A DNA stretch of 64,000 nucleotides from Acinetobacter haemolyticus CIP 64.3 = MTCC 9819 (GTDB taxonomy: Bacteria > Pseudomonadota > Gammaproteobacteria > Pseudomonadales > Moraxellaceae), in NCBI RefSeq assembly GCF_000369065.1, contig NZ_KB849800.1:547673-611672 (forward strand), given 5' to 3'. The notes below the pieces were generated by a model. The model ran no database searches. It was not told the DNA's origin and saw nothing but the letters and a program-made list of their open reading frames with translations. Both the position numbers and the translations under genes were made by a program. Positions 57,815-64,000 of this stretch are shown piece after piece. Position 1 is the stretch's first letter; every line of letters begins with the position of its first letter.

Positions 57815-58177
57815 TTGCCACATATCACGGTGAATTACTCAGCACAACTGATTGATTTAGATCAACAGAAGTTGCTTCAAGAAATTAACACATCATTAAT
57901 TGCAACAGCGCTATTTGATGCAAATGATATTAAATCTCGTATTTTCAAAGATGAAATGTTTTTGATTGGTCTGGGTGATGTACAAGATGCTTATATTCAT
58001 CTGAAACTTTATCTGCTCAGTGGACGGTCTGCAGCACAAAAGCAAATTTTAGGACAGAGTTTGCTAAGGACGCTTGAGCATAAAATATATTTGAAATCCG
58101 AGTTTGAGTTTCCGATACAGCTTTGCATTGAAGTGATTGATGTGCCAAAAGAAAACTACTTTAAGGCAATTGCTTAG
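57815..58177 (+). CDS. 5-carboxymethyl-2-hydroxymuconate delta-isomerase-like tautomerase, TTG start
   Basis: A 120-residue tautomerase-superfamily protein. Tautomerases use an N-terminal Pro as base, so Met-Pro must begin the protein. The sequence reads MPHITVNYSAQLID from a TTG start at 57815, with AAGGGG ending 6 bases before it. The longer frame from 57794 would bury the Pro. The family acts in homoprotocatechuate breakdown, but no other hpc gene is near and the role may differ. It starts 11 bases after the helicase stop. Confidence 0.82.
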   Translation: MPHITVNYSAQLIDLDQQKLLQEINTSLIATALFDANDIKSRIFKDEMFLIGLGDVQDAYIHLKLYLLSGRSAAQKQILGQSLLRTLEHKIYLKSEFEFPIQLCIEVIDVPKENYFKAIA

Positions 58178-58194
58178 CTGAGCAAAACAGGTTA

Positions 58195-58226
58195 TAAAAA
58201 AATCTGGCTTAGATGCCAGATTTTTT
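58195..58226. terminator. Bidirectional terminator
   Basis: AAAAAATCTGGC / GCCAGATTTTTT with a 6-base loop lies between the tautomerase gene and the convergent zinc-ribbon gene and has T-runs in both directions. Confidence 0.88.
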
Positions 58227-58241
58227 GTTTTTCCTGTCATA

Positions 58242-58601
58242 TTAATTTTTTAATTTAAAGCGGTAGTTACATTTTAAGCAGCGATAGTCCTGAAAAATAT
58301 TTTTGTCGATTATGACACCTGCTTTTTTTCCAAAAATATTACCCACCACACCGCCAGTGATTCCCACACTGATTGCACCAACAAATGTTCCTACTGTACC
58401 ACCGACAATGATTCCTAATGGACCCGCTACGGTACCAATCGCTGCACCTACGGATGCTCCCGTCGCTGCTCCGCCTACAGTACCTGCTGTTGTGCCAGCA
58501 GCAGTCATTAAAACACTGCCAGTGGTTTTCAGTAATTTGTCATGATCACGTGTTTCAATTTCTGTAGAGCCACATTTTGGACATTGCAGTGTTTTTTCCA
58601 T
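58242..58601 (-). CDS. Glycine-zipper protein flanked by two CxxC knuckles
   Basis: The 119-residue product has CPKC near residue 7 and CLKC near residue 110, with a Gly/Ala/Val-rich glycine zipper between them (about 40-95, GTTAGTVGGAATGASVGAAIGTVAGPLG and VGTFVGAISVGITGGVVG). The two CxxC knuckles could close into one zinc ribbon once the hydrophobic hairpin folds back. No signal peptide is present, so it may be a cytoplasmic or inner-membrane protein. The frame extends to 58772, but AGGATAAC precedes ATG 58601, which starts the zinc motif. Function unknown. Confidence 0.75.
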   Translation of the reverse strand: MEKTLQCPKCGSTEIETRDHDKLLKTTGSVLMTAAGTTAGTVGGAATGASVGAAIGTVAGPLGIIVGGTVGTFVGAISVGITGGVVGNIFGKKAGVIIDKNIFQDYRCLKCNYRFKLKN

Positions 58602-58962
58602 AAAAGTTATCCTATCTTTCATCATTAATTGACGTGGTTGTACGTATTTACGAGGGTGATAGGTAAAACATCCTATTCCATGTTTTTGCCTAATTGATCC
58701 GTGAGCCATACAACTTGTCAACTTTGATTTTAGCTGAACATTGACATAGATATTTATAGATCGTGTAAACACTTGTATTTAAATGAGTCTCTTATCAGCA
58801 AAAATGGTCACTCTTTATCTATCCATCGAGAGGCTAATGTAAAAAAGAATAAGTATAGAAACTATACTGAGAGTAAATATTTCAAATTAGATATAAAAAT
58901 AGCATTAAATATTTGATATTTAATGCTATAAATTTGTAATAGGGCAGAAATAGCTTAGATTT
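58602..58962. other. Region between the zinc-ribbon gene and trmB
   Basis: These 361 bases are AT-rich and hold no convincing gene. They contain the trmB terminator (58893-58929) and, nearer the zinc-ribbon gene, an open in-frame extension with no ribosome site. A TTGACA box on the plus strand near 58743 has no good -10 partner. Confidence 0.5.
58893..58929 (-). terminator. trmB terminator
   Basis: The perfect 12-bp stem TAGCATTAAATA / TATTTAATGCTA with a 5-base loop is followed on the minus strand by TTTTTATAT. It is AT-rich and begins 34 bases past the trmB stop. Confidence 0.7.
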
Positions 58963-59679
58963 TTAGTTTATTTTCTTAAAAATAAAATCATTGATTTTGT
59001 GACCAGATTCGATACCACGACGCTCGAATTTTGTCACAGGACGCCAGTCTGGGCGAGGGTAGCTATTGCCTTTACCTGCCAAGTTCTCCAAATTTGGGCG
59101 ATTGTCTAAAACATCAAGCATCCACTCTGCATATGGTTCCCAATCGGTCGCAGCGTGGAATGTTCCACCTAACGCGAGTTTCTGTTCAACCAATTGCATG
59201 CGTTCATGGATCACAAAACGACGTTTAAAATGACGCTTCTTTTGCCATGGATCAGGGAAATATAGTTGTACACAGTCGATACTATTATCAGGCATCTCAC
59301 GAAGTACTTGAATCGCATCAGCATCCAGTACACGTAAGTTTTTTAGCTCGGCCATGCCCGCTTCATAAACACATTGTGCGATACCAGGGACATGGACTTC
59401 GATCCCGACAAAGTTACGCTCAGGATTCGCTTTTGCCATCAAAACCAAAGAACGTCCCATACCAAAACCAATTTCGACGGTTAGAGGGCGTTCAGGATGT
59501 TCAAAATGCTGACGTAGATCGCCAACAGGATATTCCAAAATTAAATCACGATAATTTTCTAAAGCAGTGCGTTGTGAAGTGTTGAGCGGTGCTGAACGAC
59601 GCATAAATGTCACAATTTCACGGTGCTCTGGCAAATTGTCGAGTTCGGTAATTTGCGTTTCTAACTGATCGGTTGACAT
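58963..59679 (-). CDS. trmB: tRNA (guanosine(46)-N7)-methyltransferase
   Basis: TrmB methylates N7 of G46 in the tRNA variable loop using S-adenosylmethionine. The 238-residue protein contains TVEIGFGMGRSLVLMAKANPERNFVGIEVH (SAM motif I), LYFPDPWQKKRHFKRR (signature) and the C-terminal TKFERRG. The start at 59679 follows a TCTCCAGAATC-type leader (CTGGAGA on the antisense). The gene is divergent from the large nuclease gene. Confidence 0.96.
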   Translation of the reverse strand: MSTDQLETQITELDNLPEHREIVTFMRRSAPLNTSQRTALENYRDLILEYPVGDLRQHFEHPERPLTVEIGFGMGRSLVLMAKANPERNFVGIEVHVPGIAQCVYEAGMAELKNLRVLDADAIQVLREMPDNSIDCVQLYFPDPWQKKRHFKRRFVIHERMQLVEQKLALGGTFHAATDWEPYAEWMLDVLDNRPNLENLAGKGNSYPRPDWRPVTKFERRGIESGHKINDFIFKKIN

Positions 59680-59859
59680 GATTCTGGAGATATAAAGATA
59701 GAAAAGGCGTATTTTAAGTGTTCACGGGGTCAAGTCAAATCTTTAAATGATTTTATTTGCTCAATCATTTTTAAAATTACTGAAGACATGCAAGCAATTC
59801 TTCATCCAGATGTCATAAAGATTGAATAGGCTAATGGCGATTTGAACATAAAGTAAAAT

Positions 59860-62328
59860 ATGATGAAAACATTTAAATTGCGTACAGTCACTGTTTGCCT
59901 TGGTCTTCTTGGCGCTTGTTCAGCTTTTTCACAAGCATATGCTCAACTGATGTTTAGCCAATATGTGGATGGTAGTAGTAATAAAAAAGGCTTGGAAATT
60001 TATAACCCAGATGCGACAGTTGCAAATTTGGCTGAATATGAAATTCAGCAGTTTAATAATGGTGAATTGACAAAAACTGGGGCTTTTCAGCTACAAGGTA
60101 CGTTGGCGAGTAAAGCCAAATTTCTAGTTGGTCGTGCTGAATTACAAGCAGTACTAGGCTCTCAGGTCAATCAGGTTGCAGCATTATCATTCAATGGGGA
60201 TGATGCAATTGTACTGGTACATAAGGGCAAAGTTGTTGATCGTTTTGGGCGAGTCGGTGAGCAGCCTGTGAATGGTTGGGGAAATACCGTGTTTAGCAAA
60301 GGCAATAGTTTTATCCGCCTGCAAAACACAAACCCTGTGACTGAGATTGATCCAACAACAAGTTTTGATTTGGACAGCGCATGGAAAGCTTGGACAGATC
60401 GAAATGATTTTTCCAATCTCACAGGATCTACAACGCCGCCGCCTACCGATGAGACGATTAGTTGTTCACGTTCTTCAGACACTGCGATTGCTGATCTAAA
60501 TCAGCAAGCAACACAGGGGCAGAATTATACGGTACGTGGTGTGATTACCGCAGATTATCGTTATAACAATGGCTTCTCGGGTTTTTATGTACAAACACCC
60601 GATAGCAAAGCCAAGGCGAATGTCAGTAACGCCATTTTCGTCTATATACCAGCTAGTAGTACGATTAAAGGTGGGAAAGTTGGTGATGAAGTGATCTTAC
60701 GAGGACGCTTAACCGCCTATCAAAATCAATTGCAAATCGATCAAATTCAGCAAGACATTGAAACTTGTAATTCAAATATGTTAGGCCAAATTCAACCAAT
60801 CAGTTTGAATTTACCATTTAAAAGTTTGACAGAATTGACTGAAAACTCTCCACAACGTTATCAGGGCATGTTGGTTAAACTTCCACAAAGCTTAACCATC
60901 AGTGAAAACTATAATTATGGTCGTTTTGGCGAATTATCTTTAAGCTTAGGGCGCTTGTATATTCCAACTAACTTACATGCACCATTATCTAACGAAGCAA
61001 AAGAGTTAGCACAGAAAAATTTATTATCAAAAATTATTCTAGATGACGGTTATAACAATCAAAACAGAACGCCGTGGTTACCTCAGAATTTTAGTGCCAC
61101 CAATACGCTCAGGGTTGGGCATCAACTACAAAATGTTGAAGGTATCTTAGAATACCGATTCAATGGTTGGCGTATTCAACCAATTCAAGGTGGTAATCTT
61201 CCGACGATTATTAAACCTACACCAGAACGGCCAACTGTAATTGCCAAAGAAGATAAATTAATTCGTGCGGCAGCATTCAATGTCCTGAATTACGATAACG
61301 GTAAAAATGGTTTTCCAACTGAGCGTGGCGCAAATTCACAAGCTGAGTTTGATAAACAACATCGTAAGATTGTCAGTGCGATGCGAGCAATTGATGCTGA
61401 TATTTATGGTCTGATGGAGATTGCCAACAATGGTTTTGGCGAAGACAGTGCGATTGCTTATCTCACACGTGCTTTAGGTACGGATTGGCGTTATGTGGTA
61501 CCAGAAAACATGGATCGTTTGGGTACAGATGCGATTGCAGTCGCAATTATTTATAACAGTAAGCGTGTCAAACCTGTAAATAAACCTGTGGTTTTGGATT
61601 TGGGAGATAAAAACAGAACCACAATTGCGCAAACCTTCCAGCCTATTTCAGGAAAGCAAATGTTGACGGTGATACCGAATCATCTTAAATCTAAAAGCTG
61701 TTCTGGAGTAAATGCAGCATCACTAGATGCAGATCAGAAAGATGGGCAGGGATGTTGGAATCCAACACGTGTTAAGGCGGTGGAGCAATTAATTCAATGG
61801 GCAGCAAAAAATCCAACTCAAGTTGAAACGCCAAATATTTTGTTATTAGGTGATATGAATAGTTATGCCAAAGAAGACCCAATCTTGGCTCTAGAAAAAG
61901 CAAATTATAAAGTGCTATTGAATGACAAAACGATTGGGCAAGGTGAACAGGCCTATAGCTATGTGTTTGGTGTATCCAGTAATGCTGAAGGTTATGGTGG
62001 TGCTGGTAATTTAGACCATGCTATTGCGGATTCTAATCTTTACAGTAAAGTCAAAAAAGCTTTTGCTTGGCATATCAATGCGGACGAGCCAACAGTTTTG
62101 GATTATAACGAAGAATATAAAACCGATGAGCAAAAGGCCTTATTCTTCGCAGAAGACCCTTATCGCTCTTCCGATCATGACCCTGTGATTGTGGATATTG
62201 ATTTACAAGATCCTGAGAATAAGCCATCTACCCAAAAAAGTTCTTCAGGAAGTTTTGGATGGTTGTCGATATTAGGATTATTGGGGCTTACGGGTTATTC
62301 GTTACGTTCTCGAAAAGTGAAAGTTTAA
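59860..62328 (+). CDS. ExeM/NucH-type extracellular endonuclease with lamin-tail domain and GlyGly-CTERM-like tail
   Basis: The 822-residue secreted protein has a signal peptide (residues 1-28, VCLGLLGACSAFSQAYAQ), an N-terminal lamin-tail-like domain (about 30-150, MFSQYVDGSSNKKGLEIYNP), an OB-fold region (about 220-440) and a C-terminal endonuclease/exonuclease/phosphatase domain (about 465-785: NVLNYDNGKNG, YGLMEIANNGFG, NHLKSKSC, LGDMNSYAKEDPI, SDHDPVIVDI). The tail GSFGWLSILGLLGL plus a basic end matches the GlyGly-CTERM sorting pattern cut by rhombosortase. It should degrade extracellular DNA. ATG 59863 is an equal start choice. Confidence 0.9.
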   Translation: MMKTFKLRTVTVCLGLLGACSAFSQAYAQLMFSQYVDGSSNKKGLEIYNPDATVANLAEYEIQQFNNGELTKTGAFQLQGTLASKAKFLVGRAELQAVLGSQVNQVAALSFNGDDAIVLVHKGKVVDRFGRVGEQPVNGWGNTVFSKGNSFIRLQNTNPVTEIDPTTSFDLDSAWKAWTDRNDFSNLTGSTTPPPTDETISCSRSSDTAIADLNQQATQGQNYTVRGVITADYRYNNGFSGFYVQTPDSKAKANVSNAIFVYIPASSTIKGGKVGDEVILRGRLTAYQNQLQIDQIQQDIETCNSNMLGQIQPISLNLPFKSLTELTENSPQRYQGMLVKLPQSLTISENYNYGRFGELSLSLGRLYIPTNLHAPLSNEAKELAQKNLLSKIILDDGYNNQNRTPWLPQNFSATNTLRVGHQLQNVEGILEYRFNGWRIQPIQGGNLPTIIKPTPERPTVIAKEDKLIRAAAFNVLNYDNGKNGFPTERGANSQAEFDKQHRKIVSAMRAIDADIYGLMEIANNGFGEDSAIAYLTRALGTDWRYVVPENMDRLGTDAIAVAIIYNSKRVKPVNKPVVLDLGDKNRTTIAQTFQPISGKQMLTVIPNHLKSKSCSGVNAASLDADQKDGQGCWNPTRVKAVEQLIQWAAKNPTQVETPNILLLGDMNSYAKEDPILALEKANYKVLLNDKTIGQGEQAYSYVFGVSSNAEGYGGAGNLDHAIADSNLYSKVKKAFAWHINADEPTVLDYNEEYKTDEQKALFFAEDPYRSSDHDPVIVDIDLQDPENKPSTQKSSSGSFGWLSILGLLGLTGYSLRSRKVKV

Positions 62329-62567
62329 TTGGTTCAATACTAAGAAGAGTAGAAAATGATCTGCTCTTCTAAGCAATTAAGTTTATTTGAACAGGATGTA
62401 TACGATCACTATAAAAAGTTGACATAAGACTACTTGCAAAATCGCATAAATTCGCCAATAGTCAGATGAACAGGCATTTTACGTTTATTGACAAATTTGT
62501 GAAAACATACTTTGCAAATTTCGATCAAGCGTTTTAGAACATAAGAGTTAGATAACAAGGATCAAAC

Positions 62568-63179
62568 ATGAAGTTGTATTATTCACCTGGTGCTTGCTCA
62601 TTGGCAGCACATATTATTTTAAATGAAATAAATGTAGATTTTGATTTAGAACGCGTTGATTTAAAAACACATAAAACCGAAAAAGGTGTGGATTATTATG
62701 AAATCAACCCGAAAGGTTATGTACCTGCTTTAGAAATTAATCCGGGTTTAATGTTAACTGAAAATGTGGCAATTTTACCGTTTTTGGCTCAGCATGATCC
62801 TAAGCAAGATTTAATTCCTCCATCAGGTATGGGACGTGCGAAAGTCCTTGAGTGGCTAGGATATTTAAATTCAGAATTGCATGACGCTTATGCTGTTTTC
62901 TTTGGTGGTCAATTAACCAATGATGAAAAAACTAAAGCGTATGCAGAGGTTGATCGTCTACTCAAATATATTGATAATTATTTAGCTGAATCTGAGTATG
63001 ATTATTTAGTTGATGATAATTTTGGCCCAGCAGATGCATATTTATTTGTATTAACAAATTGGTCAAATCATATTGAGCATGATCTAACACCTTATATCAA
63101 TATCATCGCGCTACGTAATAAAGTTGCAGAGCGACAATCCGTTCAGATTGCAATGCGAGATGAAGGTTTATTGGGTTAA
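62568..63179 (+). CDS. Glutathione S-transferase
   Basis: A 203-residue GST with a thioredoxin-like N-domain (MKLYYSPGACSLAAHIILNE, the beta-class signature with the Cys10 active-site position) and an alpha-helical C-domain. Blocks NPKGYVPALEI and LTENVAILPFLAQ bind glutathione. It conjugates glutathione to electrophiles or acts as a peroxidase/isomerase. A terminator follows. No operon partner is seen. The preceding 239-base gap holds a weak hairpin (62343-62371) after the nuclease gene. Confidence 0.93.
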   Translation: MKLYYSPGACSLAAHIILNEINVDFDLERVDLKTHKTEKGVDYYEINPKGYVPALEINPGLMLTENVAILPFLAQHDPKQDLIPPSGMGRAKVLEWLGYLNSELHDAYAVFFGGQLTNDEKTKAYAEVDRLLKYIDNYLAESEYDYLVDDNFGPADAYLFVLTNWSNHIEHDLTPYINIIALRNKVAERQSVQIAMRDEGLLG

Positions 63180-63193
63180 TTATCCATATGGCA

Positions 63194-63232
63194 TTAAAAA
63201 GCCTCTGATCAGTAAATGACAGAGGCTTTTTA
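63194..63232. terminator. Bidirectional terminator after the GST gene
   Basis: AAAAAGCCTCTG / CAGAGGCTTTTT with a 12-base loop separates the GST gene from the convergent lipoprotein gene and has T-runs in both directions. Confidence 0.88.
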
Positions 63233-63243
63233 GTCTCAACAGA

Positions 63244-63561
63244 TTATTGCTGAGCTTTTTCTTTTACATCAGCAGCAGTAGATTCAACCGCACCTGCAAC
63301 ATTTGCAGCAGCATCACGTGCAGCAGCTTCAGTTTCTGCAGCAGCTTCAGCCGTTGCAGTTGCAGTGTGATCAGCAGCAGCATCGATTTGATCAGCAGCA
63401 GAATCGACAGCAGTTGCAACATCATGACCTGCTTGTTCAGCAGCATGCTCTAAGTGTTCACCAGTTGTTGCACCTGTTTCAGGTGCTTTTTCTTTACTAC
63501 ATCCAACAAGGGCAACAGTCGCAGCAAGACCTAAAGCAACAAGTAATTTATTCATTTTCAT
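63244..63561 (-). CDS. Ala-rich small lipoprotein
   Basis: The 105-residue product has a lipoprotein signal peptide ending in ALVGCS (Cys at about 21) and a mature part composed almost only of Ala, Glu, Asp, Thr, Val and Gln, with a helical heptad-like pattern. This resembles Ala-rich stress or outer-membrane lipoproteins in Acinetobacter, but no function is known. ATG 63561 and ATG 63555 share one AAGGAA ribosome site and are both possible. The longer frame to 63612 has no ribosome site and would spoil the signal peptide. Confidence 0.75.
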   Translation of the reverse strand: MKMNKLLVALGLAATVALVGCSKEKAPETGATTGEHLEHAAEQAGHDVATAVDSAADQIDAAADHTATATAEAAAETEAAARDAAANVAGAVESTAADVKEKAQQ

Positions 63562-63655
63562 ATTTCCTTTTCTTTGTGGCATCCAAAAAGTGGATAACAA
63601 AAATATAAACACAAAGTTTAGGAATAAGAAAGTTTAAAATTTGTTGATAACTTGT

Positions 63656-63692
63656 AAAAACACGCACTTACACTGGAAAATGTAAATGCGTG
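63656..63692 (-). terminator. ahpF terminator
   Basis: CACGCACTTACA and TGTAAATGCGTG pair over 12 bp; the only mismatch becomes a G-U wobble on the minus strand, where TTTTT follows. It lies 21 bases past the ahpF stop. Confidence 0.8.
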
Positions 63693-63712
63693 CACATGTT
63701 CTTTAAAGCAGT

Positions 63713-64000
63713 TTAAACGCCAGAACGAATCATATAATCAAAAGCAGAGAGCGAAGCTTTCGCGCCTTCACCTGTGGCAATGATAATTTGCTTATAAGGC
63801 ACTGTAGTACAGTCACCTGCAGCAAAGACACCTTTCACATTGGTTTCGTTGCGATCATTCACCATGATCTCACCACGATTACTTAATTCAACAGCGCTGT
63901 CTTTCAAGAAATCTGTATTCGGTAATAAACCAATTTGAACAAAGATCCCTGCAAGCTCAACCACATGTTCTTGATCTGTAGCACGATCTTTATACTTCAA
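63713..64000 (-). CDS. ahpF: Alkyl hydroperoxide reductase subunit F (3' part, cut by window edge)
   Basis: Only the last 95 or so codons are in the window; the gene continues beyond 64000. The visible end is the C-terminal FAD/NAD domain: [59 protein letters not shown]. These blocks match E. coli AhpF far better than thioredoxin reductase, which lacks the VQIGLLPN segment in this form. AhpF passes electrons from NADH to AhpC for peroxide removal. The first ATG in the listed frame is internal, not the true start. Confidence 0.93.
   Translation of the reverse strand: MKYKDRATDQEHVVELAGIFVQIGLLPNTDFLKDSAVELSNRGEIMVNDRNETNVKGVFAAGDCTTVPYKQIIIATGEGAKASLSAFDYMIRSGV

Noticed and set aside
58741..58775. 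Plus-strand promoter TTGACA near 58743
   Set aside because: The best -10 partner (TGTAAA) is poor and no plus-strand gene or terminator follows.
63247..63608. Ser/Cys-rich and Gln-rich frames opposite the Ala-rich lipoprotein
   Set aside because: Complementary-frame artefacts of GCA/GCT-rich codons; no start signals.

Overview
This 64-kb AT-rich window is chromosomal DNA of a gammaproteobacterium of the Moraxellaceae, almost certainly Acinetobacter. The indicators are an Hfq with a very long glycine-rich tail, a CsrA with a C-terminal extension, an rpsF-rpsR-rplI operon without priB, hisZ followed by purA, the cyoABCDE oxidase, and the overall gene style. The species cannot be named from the sequence alone. 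No rRNA, tRNA, CRISPR array, prophage or intact insertion sequence was found. The last gene (ahpF) is cut by the right edge.

Layout. 1-11 kb: a Cys-rich lipoprotein and rnhB, then csrA, lysC and alaS on the minus strand, an Epd/GAPDH-type dehydrogenase, two small unknown genes, and hisZ-purA behind a structured leader with an intrinsic terminator. 10.8-12.1 kb: a tiny transcription unit with promoter, strong RBS, broken-looking ORF and terminator, then a lipoprotein. 12.2-17.6 kb: the most unusual accessory block, a WYL regulator divergent from a four-gene operon (circularly permuted ATP-grasp, alpha-E, transglutaminase-like, and the proteasome-like protease Anbu), followed by a BLUF blue-light sensor.

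17.7-32 kb: core metabolism and respiration: alr and dnaB; an HxlR regulator divergent from a quinone reductase; rpsF-rpsR-rplI with a candidate autoregulatory leader; the cyo operon; an RDD/GYF membrane protein; ppsA divergent from its regulator ppsR. 32-39 kb: a PAS-GGDEF-EAL protein, a luciferase-like monooxygenase, a glycine-zipper protein, two pseudouridine synthases, a GNAT enzyme and a lone RelB/DinJ-like antitoxin.

39-50 kb: tsaE-mutL-miaA-hfq, a DMT transporter, TetR plus an MdaB-like reductase with a palindromic operator candidate, a nitroreductase, lpxH-ppiB, glnS, and an unlisted 33-residue membrane peptide. 50-55 kb: ethanolamine catabolism (eat-eutB-eutC) with a class I glutamine amidotransferase. 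55-64 kb: an alpha/beta hydrolase, a PIF1-like helicase, a CHMI-type tautomerase, a split zinc-ribbon/glycine-zipper protein, trmB, a large secreted nuclease with a GlyGly-CTERM-type tail, a glutathione transferase, an Ala-rich lipoprotein and the end of ahpF.

The strongest candidates for under-described biology are the Anbu block with its divergent WYL regulator, the small membrane peptide at 49717-49818, the tiny transcription unit at 10844-11109, the amidotransferase attached to the ethanolamine genes, and the split zinc-ribbon/glycine-zipper protein.
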